A stretch of 32,650 nt of DNA from Candidatus Nitrosopumilus sp. (GCA_029864235.1 JAOTTW010000009.1:1-32650); one strand, 5' to 3'; counted from the stretch's first letter, positions 24,931 through 32,374 are shown. Translations and numbers: made by a program. Notes: a model not told the origin generated them from the letters alone.

Positions 24931-26745
24931 TTGGAAAATCCAAAACAAAAGATTGTCAAGACCAAAACAAAACAGGGGCGCAATTGGTCGAAATTACAAG
25001 AGATAGAAAAATTTGCTGAAACTGTAAAGATGTATCGTCAAGGAAAGATTGACAAAGACATTTTCCGGAGATTCAGGCTACAACATGGAGCTTATGGCTC
25101 TAGAATGACTGATGATTATTCAATGATTAGAATCAAGGCTCCTGCAGGACAAATTTATCCATATCAATTAAGAAAATTAGCTCAACTTAGCGAGGCATTC
25201 TCAATAGGTAGCGTACATGTATCAACACGACAGAGTATCCAGATGCATTGGGTGGTACTAGAAGATGTATCAGAGGTAATGCGAGGACTAGCCGAAGTAG
25301 GAATGACATCAAGAGAAGCTTGTGGCAACTCTGTGAGAAACGTAATGTGTAGTCCCCTTGCAGGAGTCTGCAGTAATGAAGCCTTTGATGCAACACCATA
25401 TGCATTTGCAATAACCAAATTCTTTTTACGAAACCCATTGAGCCAGAACCTTCCGAGGAAATTCAAATTTAATTTTACATGTTGTGAAAAACACGGCATG
25501 GCAAGAATGGTGGATGTTGGGTTGATTCCGCAAACTAGAGTAATTGATGGAGACACTCAAAGAGGATTCAAAATATTTCTTGGCGGGGGGTTGGGAAACA
25601 AATCCTTTGTAGGGCATCAGCTAGAGGAATTTACTCCAGAGGAGGACTTGGTATATACGTCAATTGCAGTAATTCGAATATTTGACAGACTTGGTAACAG
25701 AAAAAACATGGCAAGAAACAGAATGAGGTATCTAGTTGATGAAATGGGTTGGGAGAACTTTCAAAATGTGGTATTAAAAGAAAGGTCCGTTATGCGTGCA
25801 ACTCAATCTGTTATTGTTAAACTTGACATCGATCATTCTTTACCTGAAATCAAAAAATCAATTAGTGTTTTAGAAGAAAGTGGCACTCCAAACCTTGATG
25901 GTTATTCTAGATGGTACAAAACCAATACAATAAGACAAAAACAAGAAGGATACTACTGTGTATTCATAAACTTGGAGGCAGGAGACATCACCTCAAGCCA
26001 ACTTTTATCCTTAGCAGATATTTGCCAAGACTTTTCTGCTGAAGACTTTGCACGAAATGGATTTTCTCAAGGGATAGTATTGCGATGGATAAGTGAAGGC
26101 GACTTGCCAAAACTTTACTCTAGATTGATTGGGGCAGGACTTGCAAAATCTGGTTCGTTAACTATGGCATCACCTGTTGGATGTTCGGGAACTACCTCCT
26201 GTAACTTGGCCTTAACGAATTCACATAGATTGGCAAAGGAAATTCAGAGAAAACTACTGGAGTTGAAATTAGACGAAGATGATGATCTAAGGGATTCTAC
26301 AATCAAGGTAAGTGGCTGTCCCAACTCTTGCGGTCAACATGAAATTGCGACCATAGGGTTCTATGGCGGAGGCGGAAGAGTAGGAAAAAATATGTATCCT
26401 AACTATCAAATGTCTTTAGGAGGACGTTCAGACGAGCATACCATGCTTGGCGTAAACTGTATGAGGGTTCCGGCCAAACGAGTGATTCCAGTATTATTGA
26501 AAATAATTGAACTGTTCAAGAACAACAAAAAACATGAAGATTCACTATCGTCATGGATTAGTAGAATAATCAACGGAAAAGAAGAAAGTGAGGATTCCGA
26601 AATAAGTTCAGTGGGAGATTTTAAAAAAATCCTATCACCGTTAGTTGTTCCTCCATCCATAGACGAAGACAAGGACTTTTTTTCAGACTATGGAAGTGAC
26701 ACAAGCTATCATACAGTTACAGGGAAAGGAGAATGTGCTGCTTGA
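24931..26745 (+). CDS. nirA: Siroheme/4Fe-4S nitrite (or sulfite) reductase, assimilatory
   Basis: A 604-residue enzyme performing six-electron reduction of nitrite to ammonium (or sulfite to sulfide) with reduced ferredoxin. It has the two pseudo-symmetric halves of the family: GSVHVSTRQSIQMHWVVLED (96-112) in the first ferredoxin-like domain, FKFNFTCCEKHGMARMVDVG, and the cluster motif C418-x5-C424 ... C463-x3-C467 (CSGTTSC and SGCPNSCGQH). SGCPNSCGQH is shared by NirA and SiR. I favour nitrite because the neighbours are GS/GOGAT and a PII-like gene, with no sulfate-assimilation genes nearby. The C-terminal ~70 residues are low in conserved pattern. TTG is the best start by promoter spacing. 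Confidence 0.85.
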   Translation: MENPKQKIVKTKTKQGRNWSKLQEIEKFAETVKMYRQGKIDKDIFRRFRLQHGAYGSRMTDDYSMIRIKAPAGQIYPYQLRKLAQLSEAFSIGSVHVSTRQSIQMHWVVLEDVSEVMRGLAEVGMTSREACGNSVRNVMCSPLAGVCSNEAFDATPYAFAITKFFLRNPLSQNLPRKFKFNFTCCEKHGMARMVDVGLIPQTRVIDGDTQRGFKIFLGGGLGNKSFVGHQLEEFTPEEDLVYTSIAVIRIFDRLGNRKNMARNRMRYLVDEMGWENFQNVVLKERSVMRATQSVIVKLDIDHSLPEIKKSISVLEESGTPNLDGYSRWYKTNTIRQKQEGYYCVFINLEAGDITSSQLLSLADICQDFSAEDFARNGFSQGIVLRWISEGDLPKLYSRLIGAGLAKSGSLTMASPVGCSGTTSCNLALTNSHRLAKEIQRKLLELKLDEDDDLRDSTIKVSGCPNSCGQHEIATIGFYGGGGRVGKNMYPNYQMSLGGRSDEHTMLGVNCMRVPAKRVIPVLLKIIELFKNNKKHEDSLSSWISRIINGKEESEDSEISSVGDFKKILSPLVVPPSIDEDKDFFSDYGSDTSYHTVTGKGECAA

Positions 26746-26901
26746 ACAGATATAGATTACCTCATTATCTTGTTGCGTTACAAATTGAATAGAATCGCAA
26801 CAAAGATCTTTAATTTTATGAATTATTTGTGATTCTTAGAAGGATGGCTTTGATTTTTGGTTCTCAGTTTCTAAATTAAGAAAAAGAGAGAGACATCTTT
26901 G

Positions 26902-27519
26902 TTAATATGCATAATTTACCATTTTATCAAATACAGTTAGATTAGAGTCACATTTAATTTGTAGTTCATTTGTTACGAGATACTTCTGTATGCAATAATT
27001 GATAAAATCACTATATGAATTTATTCCGTATTCTGATTGGAGTATTTTTTTATGTTTTTCATAGAACTGTGATGTCTTTGAGACGGTTAGCTGTTGAAGT
27101 GAAACCATTCTATTTCTTTTGATAAAAGGTGTTTTAATGAGTTGTTTTTTCTCATCTCGTGGATCGGCGTTGATATTATAGGAACCATCATCTTTTATTA
27201 CAGAGATGTCTTTGATACGAGGCATCTCCACAGTTGTTACAAACATACTTTTTCTTTTTGCATGATCAGATAATCCAGAATGTTTTGTAATTATTTGAGA
27301 TGCTTTTTTGAGATTTTTGTCAGAAACTGCAATTTCTAATTTTGAGAGTGAAATAGAATTATTATTTGGGTATTGTTTCTCATATGTTTGAACATTTAAT
27401 ATTTTTTCACAATCACCTGTTAGATTTTGAACATCTATTATTACATAATTTATTTTTTTTAATTGGTTAATTATAGATGAACGGTTTGATCTTTTCATCA
27501 ACGCTTCAATCTTTTTCAC
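26902..27519 (-). CDS. Divergent PII-like signalling protein with C-terminal extension
   Basis: A 205-residue protein. Residues 1-~115 follow the PII (GlnB) fold: MKKIEALMKRSNRSSIINQL, NYVIIDVQNLTG, a shortened and altered T-loop region, then SLSKLEIAVSDKNLKKASQI and RKSMFVTTVEMPRIKDI where PII has the IFV-x-P-V-x-x-x-x-x-IRTG block. The uridylylation Tyr context and the terminal RTGE are not evident. About 90 further residues, including a SYSDFINYCIQKYL helix, have no PII counterpart. It lies next to nirA and close to glnA, so it may sense 2-oxoglutarate or ATP/ADP for this cluster. It starts with GTG 4 bp after a truncated ferredoxin gene. Confidence 0.6.
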   Translation of the reverse strand: MKKIEALMKRSNRSSIINQLKKINYVIIDVQNLTGDCEKILNVQTYEKQYPNNNSISLSKLEIAVSDKNLKKASQIITKHSGLSDHAKRKSMFVTTVEMPRIKDISVIKDDGSYNINADPRDEKKQLIKTPFIKRNRMVSLQQLTVSKTSQFYEKHKKILQSEYGINSYSDFINYCIQKYLVTNELQIKCDSNLTVFDKMVNYAY

Positions 27520-27523
27520 TAGA

Positions 27524-27790
27524 TCAATTACGAGTAATGGTATTTATTCTTGGATCTGAGAATGGTGATTTTAAAATTAATAGAAAAGCAACTGCAACCA
27601 TTGTTCCACTAACACCAAGTGGTACTTGTTTTTCCCCACGTGCCTCATATGCCTTTATCACATCTTCATTTTTAGATGCATCAGCATCGGACTTACCTGG
27701 ACCCCAAATCCAGTGAAAGTGTTCACCATCTGAATGATTAATTTTTCCAATTGGTTTTAGTCCCTCAGGAAAGTTTGCATCTATTGGCAT
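27524..27790 (-). pseudogene. Truncated thaumarchaeal ferredoxin (N-terminal part only)
   Basis: An 88-residue frame from ATG 27790. Its first ~67 residues (MPIDANFPEGLKPIGKINHS, HFHWIWGPGKSDADASKNED, YEARGEKQVPLGVSGTMVAV) match, from memory, the N-terminal extension of the group's 4Fe-4S ferredoxins. There MVAV is followed by an Asp/Cys-rich cluster domain. Here the frame changes to AFLLILKSPFSDPRINTITR and stops, with no cluster Cys. A TATA-like tttaaataata lies 25-35 bp before the ATG, so the promoter looks intact. It may now serve as the leader of the PII-like gene 4 bp downstream. Confidence 0.62.
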
Positions 27791-27907
27791 AATGTCCAAA
27801 AATTTGAGTTATTATTTAAAACCAGACAAAATTAGTTTATCCTAACATAATGAAATGTAATGACCTTTTTAGAAATTTTCATTAGTGATGTCTTGTAATT
27901 GTACTCT

Positions 27908-28216
27908 ATGGTAACAATTGATCAGGATAAGGCAGTTTATCTTTTTGTTCATGGTAGAAAAGATCTTGAAGAATCATCAAAGAATCTTCTTGTAGAAAAT
28001 GGTTTCTCGAAAGACAAAATAATTATTGCAAAAAGTGACATTGTTGGAAATATAGGAGATTATATGGCATTATTGTGGGCACCAAGAAACCCATCTGTCA
28101 TAAAAATTCAAAAGATTACCAAAGTAGAAAAAGTAGAGAGGCCTGAAGGAGTGTTAGGAGTTTGGAAAGGAGTAACATGGGATGATATTTTTGAAATTCC
28201 ACTTGCAGAAAAATAA
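27908..28216 (+). CDS. Hypothetical protein
   Basis: A 102-residue soluble alpha/beta protein (VTIDQDKAVYLFVHGRKDLE ... GVLGVWKGVTWDDIFEIPL). No family is recognised. An in-frame TTG at 27899 would add three residues; ATG 27908 is preferred. No metal or active-site pattern is visible. It stands alone with AT-rich DNA on both sides. Confidence 0.6.
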   Translation: MVTIDQDKAVYLFVHGRKDLEESSKNLLVENGFSKDKIIIAKSDIVGNIGDYMALLWAPRNPSVIKIQKITKVEKVERPEGVLGVWKGVTWDDIFEIPLAEK

Positions 28217-28323
28217 TTTTTTTGAAATGATCTAAATGATCTGAGTTTCATCAAGGGTTTAACAATTGAGTTATTTCTTTTTAATCAAAAATATACTTAT
28301 TAACTTGCAATCTAATTTTCAAT

Positions 28324-28710
28324 GTGACAAAGACTCCATCTGAAAAATGGAAGACAGAAATTGCGCAATACAGAAAAAAATGTCAAAACATTCATCAAAT
28401 ATCAAATGACATCAGATATGTTGGTGTTGTAAATTCTTACGGAAGGACAATGGCAGGCATTCTCAAACCTAATCTTAAACCCTTAATAAAATCAGAAATA
28501 ATGAAAAATGAACTTTTTGTAATATCGTCTCTAATGACATTAAGAAAAGAAACTACAAGTAAAGTAGGCAAACTGGATTATGTGTTGATGCAACATCAGA
28601 AAATATCTGTACTAATTTTTCAGAAAGGCAATGTTGCATACTATGTCACAATAAACAAAACAGCAAAAAACATCAATAAAATTATAGCATCTATTAAAAA
28701 AATGATTTAA
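28324..28710 (+). CDS. DUF6659-like protein
   Basis: A 128-residue soluble protein of a small family common in ammonia-oxidising archaea, as I recall it. The core is IRYVGVVNSYGRTMAGILKP, then NELFVISSLMTLRKETTSKV, DYVLMQHQKISVLIFQKGN and a Lys-rich C-terminal helix. The fold resembles roadblock/profilin-type sensors, but this is inference. It starts with GTG 25-35 bp after a TATA-like aaaatatactta. A decayed relative lies at 23378-23743. Confidence 0.7.
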   Translation: MTKTPSEKWKTEIAQYRKKCQNIHQISNDIRYVGVVNSYGRTMAGILKPNLKPLIKSEIMKNELFVISSLMTLRKETTSKVGKLDYVLMQHQKISVLIFQKGNVAYYVTINKTAKNINKIIASIKKMI

Positions 28711-28857
28711 GATTTTTTGTTTTTAAAATATCTATCATGTCGTTCTTTACTCTAACACTAAATAAAATAATAATGAGTAATCATCGCAAATATCTAAAAT
28801 AATTAATTTTCATATATGATGTTTGTTTTTAACTTTCGCTGAATGTATCTTTTCAGT

Positions 28858-29064
28858 TTAGTCTATCATCTTCTGATGGAATCTATCTTTGTACGGTCTA
28901 GTTCTAGGTCTCGTTCTTAAAGACATACCACAACATGGGCAATGAACACCTTCCCAAATAAGAAAAATATTGCACGCATTACATCTTTTCTGACCATTTC
29001 TGTATCTATCTTCATGAGACATCCATTTTGCCTTGTATCGGGTACAAACCTCTTTACATGCCAT
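28858..29064 (-). CDS. Small zinc-ribbon protein (CPCC type), copy 2
   Basis: A 68-residue protein starting MACKEVCTRYKAKW. It has C-x3-C near the start, then GQKRCNACNIFLIWEGVHCP and CCGMSLRTRPR. The set C-x3-C / C-x2-C / C-P-C-C could hold two zinc ions. It is a tandem paralogue of the gene just upstream, which it overlaps by 11 bp. ATG 29064 is chosen by alignment with that paralogue rather than the in-frame GTG at 29073. Function is unknown; the Arg-rich tail suggests nucleic-acid contact. Confidence 0.7.
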   Translation of the reverse strand: MACKEVCTRYKAKWMSHEDRYRNGQKRCNACNIFLIWEGVHCPCCGMSLRTRPRTRPYKDRFHQKMID

Positions 29065-29305
29065 AGATTTCACCTATAGTCGCTTTTGTAGGGGCCGCCT
29101 TCTGAACTATTGTTTTCTTTTTAGATTTTGTATGTCGTGGTTTGACTCTCAACCGATAATTACAACATGGACAAAAAGGACCATCCCAGTAAAGAAAGAG
29201 TTCACAAGAGTTACATCGTTTTTGTCCTAGTCTGTAGCGTCCACTGCTAAATGATTCTTTGGATGCCTTGTATCTAATGCATATTCCATTACATGTAATT
29301 CCCAT
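29054..29305 (-). CDS. Small zinc-ribbon protein (CPCC type), copy 1
   Basis: An 83-residue protein: MGITCNGICIRYKASKESFS, GRYRLGQKRCNSCELFLYWD, GPFCPCCNYRLRVKPRHTKS, then a Lys/Ala tail. Cys layout and order match the next gene, so the pair arose by tandem duplication. This copy has an extra basic C terminus. The 11-bp overlap implies translational coupling. This RYKA...GQKRC...CPCC pattern is one I associate with thaumarchaea. Confidence 0.72.
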   Translation of the reverse strand: MGITCNGICIRYKASKESFSSGRYRLGQKRCNSCELFLYWDGPFCPCCNYRLRVKPRHTKSKKKTIVQKAAPTKATIGEIYGM

Positions 29306-29362
29306 TATTCATCTCACCTAGGACAGAACTACACAAATTAATAACAAAAACATCGATTGAGA

Positions 29363-29602
29363 TCAGCGTAACTCTCCATGAAATTTTTGAGACAAGTCAA
29401 CAATGTTTACATTTGCTAGATTTTTTTCAAGAGCATTTAGGTTCTTTTGTAACACTTTGTCAGTAACAGGCAGAACAACATCTAGGGTTTTAGATTCTTT
29501 TTTCTTTATCTTACAGGCAAGCCTGATGGCAGCACAAGAAAGTCTTAGATGATTTTTTGACACATAATTCGTATTTTTAAAAACTGTTTTAATTAGAAGC
29601 AA
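29363..29602 (-). CDS. Short hypothetical or gene fragment beside the right att repeat
   Basis: A 79-residue frame with TTG start (VSKNHLRLSCAAIRLACKIK ... LAN VNIVDLSQKFHGELR). The frame stays open about 14 codons further upstream (…SFIRLGWQ) without an ATG, so it may be the C-terminal end of a gene cut at the element edge. It is basic, helical and of no recognised family. Confidence 0.35.
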   Translation of the reverse strand: MLLIKTVFKNTNYVSKNHLRLSCAAIRLACKIKKKESKTLDVVLPVTDKVLQKNLNALEKNLANVNIVDLSQKFHGELR

Positions 29603-29699
29603 TTGCCAACCTAGTCGAATGAACGAGCATGGTTGTTGTCGCCTCTAATAAAACACAAATCAATAATTGTTAAATATCATTTTTGTTCAATAAAGACGT

Positions 29700-29722
29700 C
29701 ATGACTTTACAAAAAAGTCATG
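29700..29722. other. Hairpin in the gene-free stretch 29603-30037
   Basis: catgactt/aagtcatg form a perfect 8-bp inverted repeat with a 7-nt loop. A second inverted repeat (gggcat 29751-29756, atgccc 29773-29778) runs into the att copy. Apart from these and the att copy, the 29603-30037 gap shows only AT-rich DNA and the promoter of the next gene. Confidence 0.5.
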
Positions 29723-29775
29723 GGCGCAAAGTTGTTAATGATGTCTTACAGGGCATGGGAAAAAGTGCTCTAATG

Positions 29776-29789
29776 CCCGACGGGAGCAT
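29776..29789 (+). repeat. att repeat, distal side
   Basis: cccgacgggagcat is identical to the 3' end of tRNA-Glu (11798-11811). The rest of the tRNA is absent here, so this is a displaced 3' fragment rather than a second tRNA gene. Confidence 0.7.
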
Positions 29790-30037
29790 AATTTCTACAC
29801 TACCTAATTAAGAGAAACTGTTGGAACAACGTTAGAATTTAGTAATTTCAGAAAAATCAAAATTTGAGTTTACAATTTAATTTAAGTGTAGAAGAAAAAA
29901 GAGTATTTTCTAAAATTTGCCGGTGGAAATCACAATTACACATACTAAAGACTGAATTGACAATTAATTTCCAAAAACTATGGTACTTTGGATAATTAAA
30001 GTATAATTTCTTTAAATATTTTAATGAAAGTGGAATT

Positions 30038-30697
30038 TTGTTGGGATTAAAAGACATACCACTCAAAGAAGAATATCGTTCTGATAGAGACGATATTGTT
30101 GCAGAATTTTTTTTCCCATGTCTTAGTAATTGCACAGAGTACAACAGATGCGTAGATTTAGTTTCAATTCAGACTTTGGCTACCCTATCTATGGCATTTG
30201 ATAATTTTACTTCAGGAAAAGCAAAATTAAAAATGATTACAGGACATAGATTTAGAATTTCTGATCTTAATGTTCTAACAAAGATTTTCTCAGAAAAATA
30301 CACTAAGGGATTTCAAGGGGTTTTTATCAAAAATTCCAAGATTCAAAGGTTGCAAGACTTTGTAAATAACAATCAAATCGAATTAAAGATTGCAATTCCA
30401 AACTCAGAGCAGATTGCAAATTCATTTTCTGAAAGAATTGGAGTATTTATTGATAAAAATGATAATGCAGTTGCATTTACTGGAACATCAAAGGAATCCT
30501 TTTCCACACAAACAAGAGATTTTGAATCAGTTGATGTCTTTACATCATGGAATGACAAATCTAGAGTAGAGAGAAAGATAAAAGACTTTCAAGAGTTGTG
30601 GGACAATAAAACAAAGCATGTAGAAGTATATGACTTTGAGTATGCCGAGAAAAATAATTTGTTAAAATACTCCTCAGAATGGGCATTTAGTGTTTAG
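30038..30697 (+). CDS. Orphan PLD-family protein related to helicase-associated PLD modules
   Basis: A 219-residue protein. It opens GLKDIPLKEEYRSDRDDIVA-x-FFFPCL and ends ESVDVFTSWNDKSRVERKIK-x-FQELWDNKTKHVEVYDF, closely following the N-terminal PLD module of large DEAD/SNF2 helicases found in defence loci. Where that module has HEKIG(I/L)F it reads SERIGVFIDKNDNAVAFTGTS, so the HKD His and Lys appear replaced and nuclease activity is doubtful. No helicase follows; the next gene is convergent. TTG is 15-27 bp behind tttaaatatttta. It lies 250 bp outside the att copy. Confidence 0.65.
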   Translation: MLGLKDIPLKEEYRSDRDDIVAEFFFPCLSNCTEYNRCVDLVSIQTLATLSMAFDNFTSGKAKLKMITGHRFRISDLNVLTKIFSEKYTKGFQGVFIKNSKIQRLQDFVNNNQIELKIAIPNSEQIANSFSERIGVFIDKNDNAVAFTGTSKESFSTQTRDFESVDVFTSWNDKSRVERKIKDFQELWDNKTKHVEVYDFEYAEKNNLLKYSSEWAFSV

Positions 30698-30708
30698 ACG
30701 AGAGATTT

Positions 30709-31254
30709 TTACAATATAGCTTTGTTTTCATAAAAATCCATTCTGTTAATTTTATAGTAAATGACTTCACCTCTACGTTCAATTACTGCAATAACAGGCT
30801 CTTTTCCCATTTGTGTAATCTGCTCAATTTTTTTTTGAAGAGTTCCCATCTTTTCTTGCTGTCCCTCATTTAGCCCAAAAATCAGAAATTTTGCTCCTTT
30901 TTCACCAAATTGTCCTCTCTCATAGACCCTAAAGTCAAAACCAAAACCAAAACCATCTTTGACTACATATCCACGATTTCTTAAATCACGATATATCAAA
31001 AATTTTGTTAAAATTTCATCATTTTGTTTTTGATAGAGGCCCATCATTGTATCAAAATCAATTTTCTTTTTCCCTTTTTTTAGAATCAGCTTTTCTAAAT
31101 AAAGAAGATAAAGAGATTCAAATGGTTTTAGGAATAATTTTTCTTTTTCAATATCCCCATATCCTTTGAGTTCCAAGTCATGAATCATTTCTTTTTTTGA
31201 TATGATTACTTGTTCAGATACTAATTCTCCTTCAACAAGTGGAGCTTCTTCCAT
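30709..31254 (-). CDS. endA: tRNA-splicing endonuclease subunit (EndA family)
   Basis: A 181-residue protein that would cut introns from pre-tRNAs at bulge-helix-bulge sites. The C-terminal catalytic-type domain is clear: FLIYRDLRNRGYVVKDGFGF, GFDFRVYERGQFGEKGAKFL and VIAVIERRGEVIYYKINRMD. The Tyr (RVY) and Lys (YYK) positions are present, but the family His of the RG-x(3)-H-[SA]-x-[YF]-L motif is not obvious (GEKGAKFL). It may be the structural partner of a heteromeric enzyme. ATG 31254 is chosen because a TATA-like ttatattaaaaa lies ~25 bp before it; the upstream in-frame ATG at 31290 would precede the TATA box. Confidence 0.85.
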   Translation of the reverse strand: MEEAPLVEGELVSEQVIISKKEMIHDLELKGYGDIEKEKLFLKPFESLYLLYLEKLILKKGKKKIDFDTMMGLYQKQNDEILTKFLIYRDLRNRGYVVKDGFGFGFDFRVYERGQFGEKGAKFLIFGLNEGQQEKMGTLQKKIEQITQMGKEPVIAVIERRGEVIYYKINRMDFYENKAIL

Positions 31255-31352
31255 AATTAAGAGAAAGTTGTGTGTTTTTAATATAAGCATTGGAATATAT
31301 GAAATGAATATGGCTAACCGTTAAAATATGGGGATTTTGGTTTGAGTTTATC

Positions 31353-31865
31353 ATGCATGGGGCAAACTATAGAAAAGGTAATGGACAGCCATTTACTAGA
31401 AAAAAATACATCAAGGGCAAACCACAGATCAAAATTGCAAAATTTCAAGGTGGTAAGAGAGGGAATTATCAATATTGCATACAATTGCTTTCAAATGAGA
31501 AAGTTCAGATTCGTCACATGGCAATTGAATCATGCAGATTAGCGGCAAATAAAACACTTGAAAAAACAACTGGTGAGGCAGGATACTATTCAAGACTTAG
31601 AATTTACCCACATAATTTGCTAAGAGAAAACAAAATGATTGCAGCAGCAGGTGCGGATAGACTTCAGGAGGGAATGAGGAGAGCATGGGGTAAGGCAACA
31701 AGTCTTGGGGCCAGAGTTAGACAAGGTCAATGTATAATGGAATTGTATGTTAATACTGAAGCACATTTAGCAGCAGCAAAGAAGGCATTAAAGAGTGCAT
31801 GTGTAAAATTACCAGGAACACCAACAATCAAAGTTGTTAACTGGGATGGAAAAGAATCACCATAG
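31353..31865 (+). CDS. rpl10e: Large ribosomal subunit protein L10e (uL16)
   Basis: A 170-residue archaeal L10e. MHGANYRKGNGQPFTRKKYI, HMAIESCRLAANKTLEKTTG, YYSRLRIYPHNLLRENKMIA, GADRLQEGMRRAWGKATSLG and ARVRQGQCIMEL are all diagnostic. It sits near the peptidyl-transferase centre and binds the tRNA elbow. Length is normal. Its stop overlaps the convergent gene by 9 bp. Confidence 0.97.
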   Translation: MHGANYRKGNGQPFTRKKYIKGKPQIKIAKFQGGKRGNYQYCIQLLSNEKVQIRHMAIESCRLAANKTLEKTTGEAGYYSRLRIYPHNLLRENKMIAAAGADRLQEGMRRAWGKATSLGARVRQGQCIMELYVNTEAHLAAAKKALKSACVKLPGTPTIKVVNWDGKESP

Positions 31866-32120
31866 ATTCTCTAGTTCAGATTTTCTACATTTTACAAATT
31901 CTAAAAATTCTTTAAATTCAAAATCAGAAGGATCTCTTTTTAAAATTCTTTTTGATTGGTAATAAAATGCATTATAGATTCTACCAATGATAATTCCAAG
32001 AGCAAATGATTTTGAATCATCAATAACAGATAAAGTTTCGGCAAGTTGTTTAATTTCCTGTTTATTTGAAATGACCTCTTGAATTTTTTGTTCTATTTTT
32101 TGAATTAGAATTTCATTCAT
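31857..32120 (-). CDS. Small helical hypothetical protein
   Basis: An 87-residue, mainly helical protein (EILIQKIEQKIQEVISNKQE, then ALGIIIGRIYNAFYYQSKRI). No family is recognised by name. The heptad-like pattern suggests a coiled coil or helical dimer. The gene is convergent and overlaps the L10e stop by 9 bp. Confidence 0.65.
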   Translation of the reverse strand: MNEILIQKIEQKIQEVISNKQEIKQLAETLSVIDDSKSFALGIIIGRIYNAFYYQSKRILKRDPSDFEFKEFLEFVKCRKSELENLW

Positions 32121-32183
32121 AATTTTTCTTAGATGAAATAGTTAAAAACAGTTTAATATCCAAATTCTTCCTTTAGTGGTGTT

Positions 32184-32257
32184 GCAGTCATAGTACAGTT
32201 TGGTTAATATTCGAGCTTGCCAAGTTCGTGACCCGGGTTCGAATCCCGGTGACTGCA
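32184..32257 (+). tRNA. tRNA-Gly(GCC)
   Basis: Cloverleaf: acceptor GCAGTCA/TGACTGC with discriminator A; D loop with AGTTTGGTTAA; anticodon stem CGAGC/GTTCG with loop TTGCCAA (anticodon GCC); T arm CCGGG-TTCGAAT-CCCGG. No encoded CCA and no intron. A TATA-like tttaatat lies about 25 bp upstream (32151-32158). Confidence 0.96.
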
Positions 32258-32374
32258 TCCTATCACCAGTTCAAATTACCGACAAAGTTTCTCTTTAAAC
32301 AACATTTTTTGACATTAAATAAATTAAACACCAACAAAAAACTTCAAATTAATTCCAATCTCACTTACTATTTC

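Larger units (their letters stand above)
11798..29789. mobile_element. Degenerate integrative element at tRNA-Glu carrying nitrogen-assimilation genes
   Basis: Evidence for an element of about 18 kb: a 14-bp direct repeat of the tRNA-Glu 3' end at both edges; a tyrosine-recombinase remnant starting 10 bp after the tRNA, the usual place for a tRNA-targeting integrase; and a concentration of frameshifted genes between the edges. Cargo includes a carbonic anhydrase, split GOGAT, GlnA, NirA and a PII-like protein. Tyrosine-recombinase elements in thaumarchaeal tRNA genes are known; this cargo is what stands out. No replication or capsid genes are visible, so it is probably immobile. The right-hand 2 kb (27.9-29.7) looks like ordinary thaumarchaeal genes, so the outer boundary could also be the result of more than one event. 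Confidence 0.65.

Noticed and set aside
24931-26745. Dissimilatory sulfite reductase or NirBD large subunit
   Set aside because: A single ~600-residue chain without a flavin/NADH domain and without Dsr-type ferredoxin insertion fits the assimilatory ferredoxin-dependent family.
29776-29789. A second tRNA-Glu gene
   Set aside because: Only the last 13 tRNA bases are present; no D, anticodon or T-loop sequence precedes them.
11798-29789. Provirus
   Set aside because: No capsid, terminase, portal or replication genes were recognised between the repeats; cargo is metabolic.
29857-30144. A 95-codon minus-strand frame
   Set aside because: It overlaps the promoter and start of the PLD-family gene, and its translation has no recognisable protein pattern.
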